Virus record (IMG/VR): IMGVR_UViG_3300006947_000061
Span: 1-28,606 of that record
DNA: 28,606 bases
Source: a virus
Reading direction: 5' to 3' (one strand)
In this document: positions 14,467 to 23,110 of the stretch, piece by piece
How positions within the stretch are numbered: position 1 is the first letter of the stretch
Layout of the letters: every line of letters starts with the position of its first letter
Made by a program: the position numbers and the translations under genes
Notes under the pieces: model-generated
Database searches by the model: none
What the model saw: only the letters and a program-made list of their open reading frames with translations
What the model was told of the DNA's origin: nothing

Positions 14467-17400
14467 TGCTTGAATTAGCCGTTCGTAACCAAACGTCCGA
14501 GTCGTGGTATATGCTCGACACTTTGGGAATCAACATGGAACTTGTCTTTGCGATTGGTGAAGTAGCAGATTTTACAAAACGTACAAGCCCACATAGTCTA
14601 TCGTTTGACCTTCCGATGTCTCCAATTAACAATAAGTTTTTTGGGTTAGATGCCGACATCGATGCGTCTATGACTCTATTCGATTGGACCAAAGAAACGT
14701 CTGGTGAAATACTAGACGCAGGTGTGCCTATTCTAACGGGAACACTTCAGGTTGTTTCGTTTGACTTAAACCTACGGGTATATCAATGTATGTTCTACGG
14801 AGAGAACGCAGACGTTTATTTAAGGTGGCAGGGCAGGACATGGAGGGATGTGTTTACAGATACTAACGATGTAATAACCACAGACTTAAACCACATTTTA
14901 AGCGCACAAAATGTTGTCCTAAGTTGGACTGGAGACATTACGTTAGGTCAAATAGGAAGCGGTGTTGTAATCTATCCTCTGTTAGATAGAGGATTAACGA
15001 ACACAGATTACGAGCAATTTTCTGGCTTTTACGGAGCAGGCGGCCAATACAACACGGGCATATTTAATAGTCATGCTCAACAAAGCAGTCCGGAACAACT
15101 AGATGGTTTTTTAATGGTGCAGACCTTACGTCCTGCTATTCAATTAAAATACCTCTTTAATCAATTAGCCAATTACGCAGGTTACAACATTACGTCAGGT
15201 GGATTTCTAGATGGGTACAGCGCGGATAAGTTGTACATGACTTTAGGAACAGACAAGGAATTACAGGGGTCAGTCGTAGCGGGATTTTATGTTGCTTTAG
15301 AAGGGACATACACCAACCTTTCAGGACCAAATATTGGGGCTGCATGGTTTACGGATTTACTATTTAGTGACCAAGGTTGCGTTAATTGTTATGACCCCGC
15401 TGACTGGATGAGCGCGGGGCAATTTGCACCAACAGAATCAGGTTATTACAATTTCGGTTACGGCATTGAGATTAATTCAGGAGGAACGGCTACCTCTATT
15501 GAGACGACGCTTTTATTTGAATGGTATTTAAACGGGGAGTTGTACAACACGATACCATTAACGTACGTCGTGGGAGGTGGAGTGCAGACGTTTGGAGAAC
15601 AGAATTATCTCTCAAACTCCATGCAGGTAAATTTCGGGGACGTAGTTTCTTGGCGACTTGTAGGTTATAACACCTCAGCGCACCCGTTAAGCGTTGTCAA
15701 TTCGGGTACTTATATAATCCTTCAGTACGACGACACGAATTACCCGCAAGCAATTAACACGATTGCCATGTTCGACGACGGGACCGTTGACGATTGGATA
15801 GCTTCAATTTTCGAGGAGTTCAACCTAATAATGACGAGCGACCCCCTTCGAAAAGAACTGACAATCTTAACGTATGACGACTATATGGACGCAGGGGGCA
15901 GCCCTGTTGACTGGACACAGAAACTAGATATAAGCAAGGGGTTTACCGTAAAACCAATGACGGATTTTTTAACCCGTCAGGTTATGTTCAAGGACAAACA
16001 AGGAAAAGATATAGCTAACAATTGGTGGGCGGTAAACATCAATAAAGTCATTGGTCAGTTTTCTTATGACGCTTCAACTAGCGCATTTTTAAGGGAAGAA
16101 AAAACCATTGGTAATAATTTCATTCCGTTTAGGAACTCGTATATACCAACAGCGTTTAACGGTAGTTACATCCCCGTCGATTCGTCTGGTTGGTCAAACA
16201 TACGGGTCATGCGTATGTGGAATGAATACACGAGCAGCGGGGTTAGAGACAGCCAAAACACGGCTTCGCTTTTCTTTTTTCATGGAACACAGCCAACGCG
16301 AGACTATGCGGGCAATCCAATTTCGTACTACTTGCGCAATGTCTCGTGGTACACTAACGTAACATCAACAAACAGACATCCAAGTACAGATGTATTGTCG
16401 AACACATCGGACGACGAGAATAGCGGATATATGCTTACGTGGAAGGGGCGTATAGTTCACGACGACAAGCAAGGCAAAACGAAAGGTCTTTACGAGCAGT
16501 TTTATCAGGGCATGATAGTAGAGCGTTATCATTTAGACGCTAAGGTTGCTGAATGCACGATGTACTTAACTCCCGATGACGTTCGAGAAATCCAGTACAA
16601 CAAACGAGTTTTTGTTCAAGGCACCTATTGGTATGTAGAGCGTATATCAAATTATAGGGTAGGCTCAAATAATCCATGCCGTGTTGTGTTACGTAAGTTT
16701 CTAGGCGAGGCTTCGTCTTTCCCAAACGTTACAAGGAACTGTAATTTAACTCCCGTTATCAATAAAGGGGGACAGGTCTTTTTTACAGACGGGGTGACGA
16801 GTTCAGCAGGGAATTCAAGTTGTTGTTTAGAGAATGACTACTACTGGGACAACACTACTCAAACATGTTGGTGGAATTGGAACGGAGGCAACGACGGAGG
16901 GGTAGGTGACCACGGTGACCCCAAAGACCATGACGTTAATGCAGTTGCCCAAAATGCATGGGTTCAACCTTTGTTGACGGGAGACGCTCACAGAACTATA
17001 CTTCGTCAGTATCAAACAGAACTGCCCGTAGAAACGCAGACGTTTGAAATGAACGCTATTACAAATGCGGCACAAACGGTCAACGCGACTTCATTGGGTG
17101 GTGTCACAGAATTGCGTTTGCTTCCAGATGCTCAATACAACCTAGAGATATTTATAACTGCTCGAAGCGCGAGAACGGGTGGAACGTCTACGCCTTTACT
17201 TGATAATGTAAAGTATGTGCAATCCATTTTCACAACGGGTATGGCTACTCAATCTTCAACAGTTGGTGCAGACGTTTTTAAAGATGACAACAGTTCTGGT
17301 CTTACCGTATCGGTTGCGTCGGGTACGGGTTTAGATGGTCAGCCTAAATTTCAAGTGAGGTGTTCAGACGCTTTTACTATTACAGGTGAGAAGTCGTGGA

Positions 17401-17537
17401 CTCTTAGGATAGAGGCTACAATTTCACCAACGCAAGCAAGAACGTCATTACCCGCCCCAACGATTGCAAACGCTCAATATCAAGATTTTAACTTCATCGG
17501 TTTCCAAGATGGAAACGCTTTAGAATGGAACTCATGA
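14466..17537 (+). CDS. Large distal tail/baseplate-like protein
   Basis: 1023 residues, the longest in the window. N-terminal region (to about 120) resembles tail-tip proteins: ESWYMLDTLGINMELVFAIGEVADFTKR. The middle is beta-rich. Near residues 757-825 is a Cys/Trp-rich insert with CCLENDYYWDNTTQTCWWNW followed by a Gly/Asp/His-rich turn (GDHGDPKDHD), perhaps a disulphide or metal-stabilised module. The C-terminal ~150 residues form a jelly-roll-like domain. Likely contacts the cell surface. ATGA overlap with the next gene. Confidence 0.6.
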   Translation: MLELAVRNQTSESWYMLDTLGINMELVFAIGEVADFTKRTSPHSLSFDLPMSPINNKFFGLDADIDASMTLFDWTKETSGEILDAGVPILTGTLQVVSFDLNLRVYQCMFYGENADVYLRWQGRTWRDVFTDTNDVITTDLNHILSAQNVVLSWTGDITLGQIGSGVVIYPLLDRGLTNTDYEQFSGFYGAGGQYNTGIFNSHAQQSSPEQLDGFLMVQTLRPAIQLKYLFNQLANYAGYNITSGGFLDGYSADKLYMTLGTDKELQGSVVAGFYVALEGTYTNLSGPNIGAAWFTDLLFSDQGCVNCYDPADWMSAGQFAPTESGYYNFGYGIEINSGGTATSIETTLLFEWYLNGELYNTIPLTYVVGGGVQTFGEQNYLSNSMQVNFGDVVSWRLVGYNTSAHPLSVVNSGTYIILQYDDTNYPQAINTIAMFDDGTVDDWIASIFEEFNLIMTSDPLRKELTILTYDDYMDAGGSPVDWTQKLDISKGFTVKPMTDFLTRQVMFKDKQGKDIANNWWAVNINKVIGQFSYDASTSAFLREEKTIGNNFIPFRNSYIPTAFNGSYIPVDSSGWSNIRVMRMWNEYTSSGVRDSQNTASLFFFHGTQPTRDYAGNPISYYLRNVSWYTNVTSTNRHPSTDVLSNTSDDENSGYMLTWKGRIVHDDKQGKTKGLYEQFYQGMIVERYHLDAKVAECTMYLTPDDVREIQYNKRVFVQGTYWYVERISNYRVGSNNPCRVVLRKFLGEASSFPNVTRNCNLTPVINKGGQVFFTDGVTSSAGNSSCCLENDYYWDNTTQTCWWNWNGGNDGGVGDHGDPKDHDVNAVAQNAWVQPLLTGDAHRTILRQYQTELPVETQTFEMNAITNAAQTVNATSLGGVTELRLLPDAQYNLEIFITARSARTGGTSTPLLDNVKYVQSIFTTGMATQSSTVGADVFKDDNSSGLTVSVASGTGLDGQPKFQVRCSDAFTITGEKSWTLRIEATISPTQARTSLPAPTIANAQYQDFNFIGFQDGNALEWNS

Positions 17538-17707
17538 AAAACTTTATAAACACTTCCGGAAGGATGTTAATTAGCACTTTGCAATTGACCAACGACAACC
17601 CAGTTAAAGGAAACGCAGATGCGTATTTATGGAATGGTTGGAATGACTTAGACGTAGGGGCATTCGCTCGAATTAAAATGATTATCCAGAATGGCACAAG
17701 AAATTGA
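17534..17707 (+). CDS. Small structural-region protein
   Basis: 57 residues from ATG 17534, which overlaps the previous stop (ATGA); an in-frame ATG three codons upstream also exists. Sequence NFINTSGRMLISTLQLTNDNPVKG has no known match. Overlaps the tape measure start by 17 bases. Probably real because of exact coupling at both ends. Confidence 0.5.
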   Translation: MKNFINTSGRMLISTLQLTNDNPVKGNADAYLWNGWNDLDVGAFARIKMIIQNGTRN

Positions 17708-19601
17708 AGTAACGCTAGTAGTTCAAACGCAAGATGCCGTTGCGCAACTTGAAGCATTTGCTGAAGAATTAAATAAGACGGAAAAAAAGATTACAAAAAG
17801 CGCGGAGAAATCTACAAAAGGATATAAAGAACTTGGCAATGTGTTCACGCGGTTATTGCCACGTTCTATGCAAAGCCTAGTCAGGAACTTTACTCAGACT
17901 AAAAGGAGTATTGATAGGGCTTCTAAAAGCGTAAAGTTATTTTCTAAGGCTTGGATTGCAACGGGTTTTGGTGCAATTGTGGTTGTCTTAGGAGAGATTA
18001 TTTCTAACTGGGATTCTATTTCTGAAGCGATAGGGCTGACGAATAAAGAAATGGATGATGCTCTGGCACTTCAAGAAAAGATTACCTCAGCGCAAAATAG
18101 GTTTACACAAACGTCTATACCCTACGTAGATATTTTAGAGGACACGACATCTACACTAAACCAAAGAGTTACCGCAACTGACGAGTTAGTTAAACTGATG
18201 CCAGAGTTAAACGGCTTAGATTTAGACAGCGAGGCAGGTACGTTGGCGTTGAATTTGGCTCTTACAGAAAACAATCGTTTAATAGGGTTACGAATTGAAC
18301 TCGAAGAGTTACAGCAAAAACTATCGGATGCCAATAAAAAATCTCGAAGCACAGAATTAACTTTTTACCAAAAAGCTAAAATGGCTATTGTTGCTTCTGT
18401 GAGTGGCGCGAGGGCGGCTCACGAGGGCGCGTTATCTGTATTAGAGAATCAAACCGAGGGAACGGAAGAATACAATCGACTGCTTGAAGAGTACAACGCA
18501 TTGATTCTAGAGTCCTCAGAAATTGAAGGTAAGAGAGCAGAAACAGCAAGGAAATCCAAAGAAGGCGCAGAAACTGACAGGGAGTCTTTAAGGATTCAAA
18601 CAGCACAGTTAAAAATTACTAGGGACCAAGCACGCGCGTTAGAAATACTAAACATCGAGAGGTCTGATGGGGCTGCAATAGATTTACAAGTAGCAGAACA
18701 AAGGCTTTTGTATCAACAAGAAGACCAACTGGCTGCAATGTCGTTGCAAGGGGCAACCGATGAGCAGTTAGAGACACAACGAAAGTTGCACGTATTCGCG
18801 ATGGAGGACTTGTATAACGACTGGTTAGTAGGTGAGTTAAAGGACTACGAAGCATACGCAACAGCACTTGAGGAAGAGGTAAACAGAAGCAACAAAGCGA
18901 TTAAAGACAGCCGAACAAAACTATTGACAGGCGAGGGTCAGGAAGGGATGTCGGCTGAAGAGAAAGAATACCAATCGATTTTTGATAAATACACTAAGCA
19001 ACTAAATTTAGAAAAAGATTTTTCGGCTGAGTATTGGGAGGTGTATGACGCAAGAGAGCGAGAATTGACTAGGATTACAGATAAATACGCTGACAAAAGG
19101 GTAAAAACCAAACAGGACGAGAACCAACAATTGTTTTCCGCTGCTAAAGATTTTACTGGCGGGTTAGCGGATATGTATGGTACTCTATCCGACTTGTCTG
19201 AAGAAAATGAAGAAAAAGCAAAGCAATACGCGATTACGGAAATCGCTTTAAATTCAGCGGTGGCATTAGCTAACGCTATCGCAGGAGCAGCAATAGCAGC
19301 AAAGGACAAAGGTGCTGCTGCCCCTTTCGTTTTGGGCGCATACATCATTTCTATGTTTGCAACGATTATGAATGCTCAAAAACAGATTAGCGGAATCATG
19401 AATGGCGCAGGTGCAGGAGGAGGCGGTGGTGACGTAGCGATACCTCAACCCGTAGTCCCTAACGTTAGCGATGACTTTATGCTGAACGAATTTACGGGTC
19501 AAGGTGACCGGTCTTTTAGGGCCTATGTAGTTGAGTCGGATATTCAAGGAGCAATTAGCAATGCGACTCTAGTTGACTCAAGAGCCAGTTTAGGGGGTTA
19601 A
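17691..19601 (+). CDS. Tail tape measure protein
   Basis: 636 residues; sets tail length and passes into the host membrane on DNA entry. Long helical charged segments alternate with Gln/Glu-rich coiled coil (about 200-480). Hydrophobic segments occur near residues 88-106 (WIATGFGAIVVVLGEII) and 525-565 (ALANAIAGAAIAAK, FVLGAYIISMFATIM). A Gly-rich hinge GAGAGGGGGD leads to a C-terminal domain with FRAYVVESDIQGAISNA, common at the end of such proteins in Bacteroidetes phages. At about 1.5 angstrom per residue the length predicts a tail near 95 nm. Confidence 0.88.
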   Translation: MAQEIEVTLVVQTQDAVAQLEAFAEELNKTEKKITKSAEKSTKGYKELGNVFTRLLPRSMQSLVRNFTQTKRSIDRASKSVKLFSKAWIATGFGAIVVVLGEIISNWDSISEAIGLTNKEMDDALALQEKITSAQNRFTQTSIPYVDILEDTTSTLNQRVTATDELVKLMPELNGLDLDSEAGTLALNLALTENNRLIGLRIELEELQQKLSDANKKSRSTELTFYQKAKMAIVASVSGARAAHEGALSVLENQTEGTEEYNRLLEEYNALILESSEIEGKRAETARKSKEGAETDRESLRIQTAQLKITRDQARALEILNIERSDGAAIDLQVAEQRLLYQQEDQLAAMSLQGATDEQLETQRKLHVFAMEDLYNDWLVGELKDYEAYATALEEEVNRSNKAIKDSRTKLLTGEGQEGMSAEEKEYQSIFDKYTKQLNLEKDFSAEYWEVYDARERELTRITDKYADKRVKTKQDENQQLFSAAKDFTGGLADMYGTLSDLSEENEEKAKQYAITEIALNSAVALANAIAGAAIAAKDKGAAAPFVLGAYIISMFATIMNAQKQISGIMNGAGAGGGGGDVAIPQPVVPNVSDDFMLNEFTGQGDRSFRAYVVESDIQGAISNATLVDSRASLGG

Positions 19602-19618
19602 ATAAAAAATGGCACACC

Positions 19619-19633
19619 TTTATATCTATAAAT
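19619..19633 (+). promoter_or_regulatory. TTTATATCTATAAAT box, copy 2 (before protease)
   Basis: Fifteen bases identical to those at 26627-26641. The box ends right at the ATG of the protease gene. If it holds a -7 element, transcription would start about at the ATG, giving a leaderless message. It opens the head module. Confidence 0.5.
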
Positions 19634-20599
19634 ATGGAACGTAAACTCGTGGAACTTTTAATTCTGGAGGACGGAAATTATGGCGTTGATGCCGTGAGTT
19701 TGGTTAAGCACCCTGCTATTGAGAGTAATTGGATTTATATGTCGAAAGACGATAGGAAACAATTCATTTCTCTAGCTATGATTGACGAAGAAAAGCGAAC
19801 CGTTATCGGGGCTGCTTTAATTCCAGACAAGCATATACCACGGTACGATAAGTCAACGGACGAAGAGTATGACGTATACTTCTCTGCTGAGACTGTACTT
19901 AGGGCGAGTGAGTTGTTCTTGCAAAATAATTACGTGAATAGCGCAACGCTTGAACACGTAGAAAATACTAAGGGTGTCTCTGTTGTTGAGTCATGGATTG
20001 TAAGTGACCCAGACAACGACAAGTCCCGTGTTTTTGGTTTAGACGTACCGGTAGGTACTTGGATGATTCGCGCGAGAATTGACTCTGACGAAGTGTGGGA
20101 AAGTGTTAAGTCAGGAGAATATCAAGGATTTAGTATAGAAGGCTTTTTCGCAGATTCAATTCAAAAAATGAAAGCAGAACCAAAACTCAGCCTTGAAAGC
20201 ATGGTGCGTAAACTGTACAATACACTTGTGAAACGTAAGTTTTACGTTGAGGCAAAACTTAATGACGGTTCTGTAATTGCATCGGAGTCGGGGGAGTTCT
20301 CAGCAGGGGTAGAAGTTTATAAAATTGGCGTAGAGGGATTACCCGTTGAAATTGATAACGGTCAATACGAAACTACTGGAGGCGTAAAGTTTGAGGTCTT
20401 CAATAACGTACTGATTGAGTACGACGGAGAGGTCCAAGCGGTGGAAGAAAAGGAAGCGGAAGCGGGTGAAACACCTATTGAGATTGACATGAGCGCAATG
20501 AGGGTTAAGTATTACGCTCACCTAATGAGAAATAAATACGCCAAGAAGTTAGAGAAAGTAGAATTAAGTCGTATATTGAGGGAAAGCGTTACACACTAA
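19634..20599 (+). CDS. Prohead protease, XkdF-like
   Basis: 321 residues. The N-terminal strand ELLILEDGNYGVDAVSLVKHPAIE matches the G-V-x-A-x-S-L-V-x-x-P-A-I opening of XkdF-like phage proteases. His108 (ATLEHVE) and Ser167 (GFSIEGF) are the likely catalytic pair, with VVESWIV and PVGTWMIRARI between them as in the family. It matures the prohead by cutting scaffold and capsid proteins. The C-terminal ~140 residues carry an added beta domain with an acidic linker (VEEKEAEAGE) and a basic end. A TTTATATCTATAAAT box lies before its ATG. Confidence 0.8.
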   Translation: MERKLVELLILEDGNYGVDAVSLVKHPAIESNWIYMSKDDRKQFISLAMIDEEKRTVIGAALIPDKHIPRYDKSTDEEYDVYFSAETVLRASELFLQNNYVNSATLEHVENTKGVSVVESWIVSDPDNDKSRVFGLDVPVGTWMIRARIDSDEVWESVKSGEYQGFSIEGFFADSIQKMKAEPKLSLESMVRKLYNTLVKRKFYVEAKLNDGSVIASESGEFSAGVEVYKIGVEGLPVEIDNGQYETTGGVKFEVFNNVLIEYDGEVQAVEEKEAEAGETPIEIDMSAMRVKYYAHLMRNKYAKKLEKVELSRILRESVTH

Positions 20600-20610
20600 C
20601 CAACAGAGAT

Positions 20611-20775
20611 ATGAGAGATAGCGAAGAAGTTAGAAGCACGATTGCGGATGCAGTTTTGGCAATTGATAAATATTTGGATAGGAACGCTGAGTTCATGAGC
20701 AATGAAGATTACAGAACTTGCGAAGAATTTGTCTTTGCGGCAGGTGATGCTCGACGCGCATTAAAGGGCTACTAA
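20611..20775 (+). CDS. Small acidic array protein 1
   Basis: 54 residues, mostly helical (RSTIADAVLAIDKYLDRNAEF, then CEEFVFAAGDARRALKGY). Net acidic. First gene after the protease and first to carry the 11-base linker. No family recognised; the linker makes it a real member of the array. Confidence 0.7.
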   Translation: MRDSEEVRSTIADAVLAIDKYLDRNAEFMSNEDYRTCEEFVFAAGDARRALKGY

Positions 20776-20786
20776 ACAACAGAGAC

Positions 20787-21005
20787 ATGAGAAGTTATAT
20801 TTTTGTAGAAGGCGCAGGCAAAGCTGAAATTATGAATGCGATGCTTGATGAAGGTTACACCATATTAGAGTGGTCTTTTATTGTTTTTGACGCAGTAGAA
20901 GTTTCAGGAGGTACTGAATTACATTGCGAATTTGACAATAGCGTAAACGCGCAAGACTTTATATTCGAGTTAGAGAGAGCAGGCTTTTATGTTGAGGGAA
21001 AATAA
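20787..21005 (+). CDS. Small acidic array protein 2
   Basis: 72 residues with the order strand, helix (GKAEIMNAMLDEGY), strands (SFIVFDAVEV, TELHCEF), helix (NAQDFIFELERAGF) and strand. The same order is visible in array proteins 3 and 5, which suggests a distant common origin. Net acidic. Linker variant ends GAC. Confidence 0.7.
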   Translation: MRSYIFVEGAGKAEIMNAMLDEGYTILEWSFIVFDAVEVSGGTELHCEFDNSVNAQDFIFELERAGFYVEGK

Positions 21006-21016
21006 ACAACAGAGAT

Positions 21017-21259
21017 ATGAAATTATTTGATTTAGTAAATGACTTTCGTGATGAAGTTCGTGATAGCGATATTACTTGGTGGGATGATTATTTAGGATGT
21101 ACTATATATATCCCTCGAATAAATGACCGAGATTATTACGCTATAATTGATTTCGCAGATGAGTTACGGGACATGGGACACAAGGTTGATTTAATGCAAA
21201 ACCTTGACGACGATTACGACGAATTGGAATCGGTTGAAATGGACGTTTACCCAAACTAA
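21017..21259 (+). CDS. Small acidic array protein 3
   Basis: 80 residues with 23 Asp/Glu against 7 Lys/Arg, a net charge near -16, and an end of LDDDYDELESVEMD. Such charge and many surface Tyr/Trp resemble DNA-mimic proteins. Order helix-strand-strand-helix-strand as in array proteins 2 and 5. No family recognised. Confidence 0.72.
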   Translation: MKLFDLVNDFRDEVRDSDITWWDDYLGCTIYIPRINDRDYYAIIDFADELRDMGHKVDLMQNLDDDYDELESVEMDVYPN

Positions 21260-21270
21260 ACAACAGAGAT

Positions 21271-22077
21271 ATGGCATTTAAATATTACTCAGCTTTAAAC
21301 GCTGCTAGTGGTGACCAAACGTTACCGCTTCCGATGACTTTGCACAACAACAACGCTGCAACCGTTAGCATTGAAGTTACCCCAGAAGGGGGTGGTTTAA
21401 TCTTTCAACCTTTTGGAACAACTCCTAATGTTCTTTCAAGTATGGTAAAGCTACCGACTTTAAAAGCTGCTCAAGCCGCAACTACGTATGATACCACAAC
21501 AGATAGTCAAGGTTTGGGAGCCACAGTTTCAATTACCACGACTAATGTAGGTAACGGTAAATTTGCTGCTTTCCCTGCATCCTCTACTTTAACAGCATCA
21601 GGTGCAGCAATAACACCATCAACGACTTACATACCTTCTAGTAATGGTACAGGTGGAGGCTTTGAAGTTACTTTTACGCAGGCAACAACGGGTGCTTTTG
21701 CTCCAACTGATGTATCAATTGTTAAGGCAGGCTCAGGATACGCTATAGGCGATGTGTTAGAGTTTGACGTAGGAGGGGTAACCGTAACTGCTATTGTAAC
21801 CGTAGATTGTTTTACTGCTCTTTTTCAACCAACGGCTGCCACTATTGTTAGTAGTGGTGACAATTACAGGGCGGGCGATATCTTAAACGTAGTTATGACG
21901 GAAACAGTAGCGGATGTCGTTTACAATTATCCAGTAACGTTTAATGTGGAAGGGGCTGCTTTGGTTTCTACGTTCATAACGTATAGCTTACTTACCGGAG
22001 AGACAACGCCAATGCGAGCGTCTATTTTTAAAGTGCTAGGAACAGACGCACGAAGCATTCTAGCCAACTCAAACTAA
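21271..22077 (+). CDS. Beta-rich virion-like protein inside the array
   Basis: 268 residues, Thr/Ala/Gly-rich, with little charge, unlike its neighbours. Two related beta hairpins, IVKAGSGYAIGDVLEFDVGG and IVSSGDNYRAGDILNVVM, follow a GGFEVTF strand. The G-x-G-Y-x-x-G-D pattern occurs in phage structural and decoration proteins. Carries the standard linker. It could be a capsid decoration or fibre protein. The contrast suggests either a structural gene around which the array grew, or one that joined it. Confidence 0.6.
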   Translation: MAFKYYSALNAASGDQTLPLPMTLHNNNAATVSIEVTPEGGGLIFQPFGTTPNVLSSMVKLPTLKAAQAATTYDTTTDSQGLGATVSITTTNVGNGKFAAFPASSTLTASGAAITPSTTYIPSSNGTGGGFEVTFTQATTGAFAPTDVSIVKAGSGYAIGDVLEFDVGGVTVTAIVTVDCFTALFQPTAATIVSSGDNYRAGDILNVVMTETVADVVYNYPVTFNVEGAALVSTFITYSLLTGETTPMRASIFKVLGTDARSILANSN

Positions 22078-22088
22078 ACAATAGAGAT

Positions 22089-22328
22089 ATGAACGTAACA
22101 GAAAGAGAATTAGATGCCTTTATTGACGAAGTAGAACGTCTAGGTTATGTTGTGGAATACGGAAGTATTCTGTCGTATGGAACTGCTGAAGTAGTAATCC
22201 ATAGAAACGGAGCGCGTGACCCATACGAATTTGGGTATGACATTAGACAAATTGTATCGGATTTAGGGTTTCGAGATTTTGATATGCACAGCGAGTCGAT
22301 GGAAACTATTGTCATAGAATTATTCTAA
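22089..22328 (+). CDS. Small acidic array protein 5
   Basis: 79 residues. Helix (ERELDAFIDEVERLGYVVEY), two strands (SILSYGTAEVVIHR), helix (YEFGYDIRQIVSDLGF), strand. Looks like array protein 3 (DFRDEVRD.. / DFADELRDMGH) and protein 2. Net acidic. Linker variant ACAATAGAGAT. Function unknown. Confidence 0.7.
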   Translation: MNVTERELDAFIDEVERLGYVVEYGSILSYGTAEVVIHRNGARDPYEFGYDIRQIVSDLGFRDFDMHSESMETIVIELF

Positions 22329-22339
22329 ACAACAGAGAT

Positions 22340-22558
22340 ATGAGAGGTGAAAGTAACGCAGACTACGAACTGAATCTAATTAAAAAACAAGCACAAGATT
22401 TAACGTCTACGCTTGAAATTTTATTGGAACACTTTTATACTGAAGTTGATAGAGGGGCTGGATATGAAGCTGAACAAGCAGCGGAAGGCATAGAAGAATT
22501 AATTGAACAGACTGAAGGCATACACGAGCAAGCCCGATATTACTACCGCTCATTTTAA
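22340..22558 (+). CDS. Small acidic helical array protein 6
   Basis: 72 residues, all helix, rich in Glu and Gln (LTSTLEILLEHFYTEVD, then EQAAEGIEELIEQTEGIHEQARYYYRSF). Probably a helical hairpin or dimer. No strands, so it is a different fold from proteins 2, 3 and 5. Exact consensus linker. Confidence 0.7.
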   Translation: MRGESNADYELNLIKKQAQDLTSTLEILLEHFYTEVDRGAGYEAEQAAEGIEELIEQTEGIHEQARYYYRSF

Positions 22559-22569
22559 ACAACAGAGAT

Positions 22570-22848
22570 ATGGAATTTGATTACGATATTTTTTTAGATG
22601 AAATAAATGAATTCATTTATACGGTAGAGTCAATGGGGTTTTCTTTAGGGTATTGGGACGAAGACGATAAAAAGATAAACTTCACGGTAACTGATTTCTA
22701 TATGATGGGTCTAGGGACTGATGAGCAGATTCGGTTTTTAGAAAAGGCAGCCGAAGACGTTTGGGGGCGCAAACAATTTATTACTGAGGCACGTTCACTA
22801 GGTTCCACCAATGAGATAGTAGTTCAGTATACCGATTGGTATATGTAA
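22570..22848 (+). CDS. Small acidic array protein 7
   Basis: 92 residues. Acidic and aromatic: FDYDIFLDEINEFIYTVESMGF, then YWDEDDKKINFTVTDFYMM, then a helix and a final strand. The start resembles the helix-G-strand opening of array protein 5. Exact consensus linker before it; after its stop there are eight extra bases before the next linker core. Confidence 0.7.
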   Translation: MEFDYDIFLDEINEFIYTVESMGFSLGYWDEDDKKINFTVTDFYMMGLGTDEQIRFLEKAAEDVWGRKQFITEARSLGSTNEIVVQYTDWYM

Positions 22849-22867
22849 ATTATCAAACAACAGAGAT

Positions 22868-23101
22868 ATGATTACAAAAGACCAATGGTTGTCAACTGCT
22901 CGTGATATGGAAGGAGCCGTTTTAGAGTTTATCGTAGTTGATACGGGCGAGGTAATTGAGGTACGTGAGGAGAATGGCAATTGGGAGCGTTCAGACGGTT
23001 ACGGTGGTCGTATGGGTCACGTTCAAGTGTATGAAATTCGAGACGATTTAGAAGATGAGTACGGGGAAGTCGTTTTAGATTACATTAGTTACAGCTACTA
23101 A
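22868..23101 (+). CDS. Small acidic array protein 8
   Basis: 77 residues. Beta-rich centre (GAVLEFIVVDTGEVIEVREENG), Gly-rich loop (SDGYGGRMG), acidic end (IRDDLEDEYGEVVLDYISYSY). Tyr/Asp/Glu-rich tail could mimic DNA charge. No family recognised. Its linker core is preserved although the upstream stop is not adjacent. Confidence 0.7.
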   Translation: MITKDQWLSTARDMEGAVLEFIVVDTGEVIEVREENGNWERSDGYGGRMGHVQVYEIRDDLEDEYGEVVLDYISYSY

Positions 23102-23110
23102 ACAATAGAG

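Larger units (their letters stand above)
20600..23110 (+). repeat. Nine near-identical intergenic linkers (type ACAACAGAGAT)
   Basis: Between stop and start of nine consecutive genes lies the same 11 bases: 20600-20610 (CCAACAGAGAT), 20776-20786 (last base C), 21006-21016, 21260-21270, 22078-22088 (ACAATAGAGAT), 22329-22339, 22559-22569, 22857-22867 and 23102-23110 (ACAATAGAG, short by two). Four copies, 21006, 21260, 22329 and 22559, read exactly TAAACAACAGAGATATG with stop and start. At 22857 the stop lies 8 bases further up, yet AAACAACAGAGATATG is kept, so conservation is not due to the stop codon. Weaker forms follow at 23390 (CGAT) and 24317 (CCAATACAAG). Confidence 0.97.

Noticed and set aside
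16108-16362. 84-codon + strand frame inside the large tail gene
   Set aside because: Out of frame within a gene with clear protein pattern; no context for expression.
14466-17537. Enzymatic (depolymerase or peptidase) domain in the large tail protein
   Set aside because: No catalytic motif could be pointed to by eye; only strand-rich structural sequence.
18938-19348. 136-codon antisense frame in the tape measure gene
   Set aside because: Shadow of a helical, Ala/Glu-rich + strand gene; Ser/Ala-rich product without pattern.
20600-23110. Reading the regular linkers as a CRISPR-like array
   Set aside because: Repeats are only 9-13 bases, and the sequences between them are 165-807 bases of clear coding sequence with stops and starts at the linkers.
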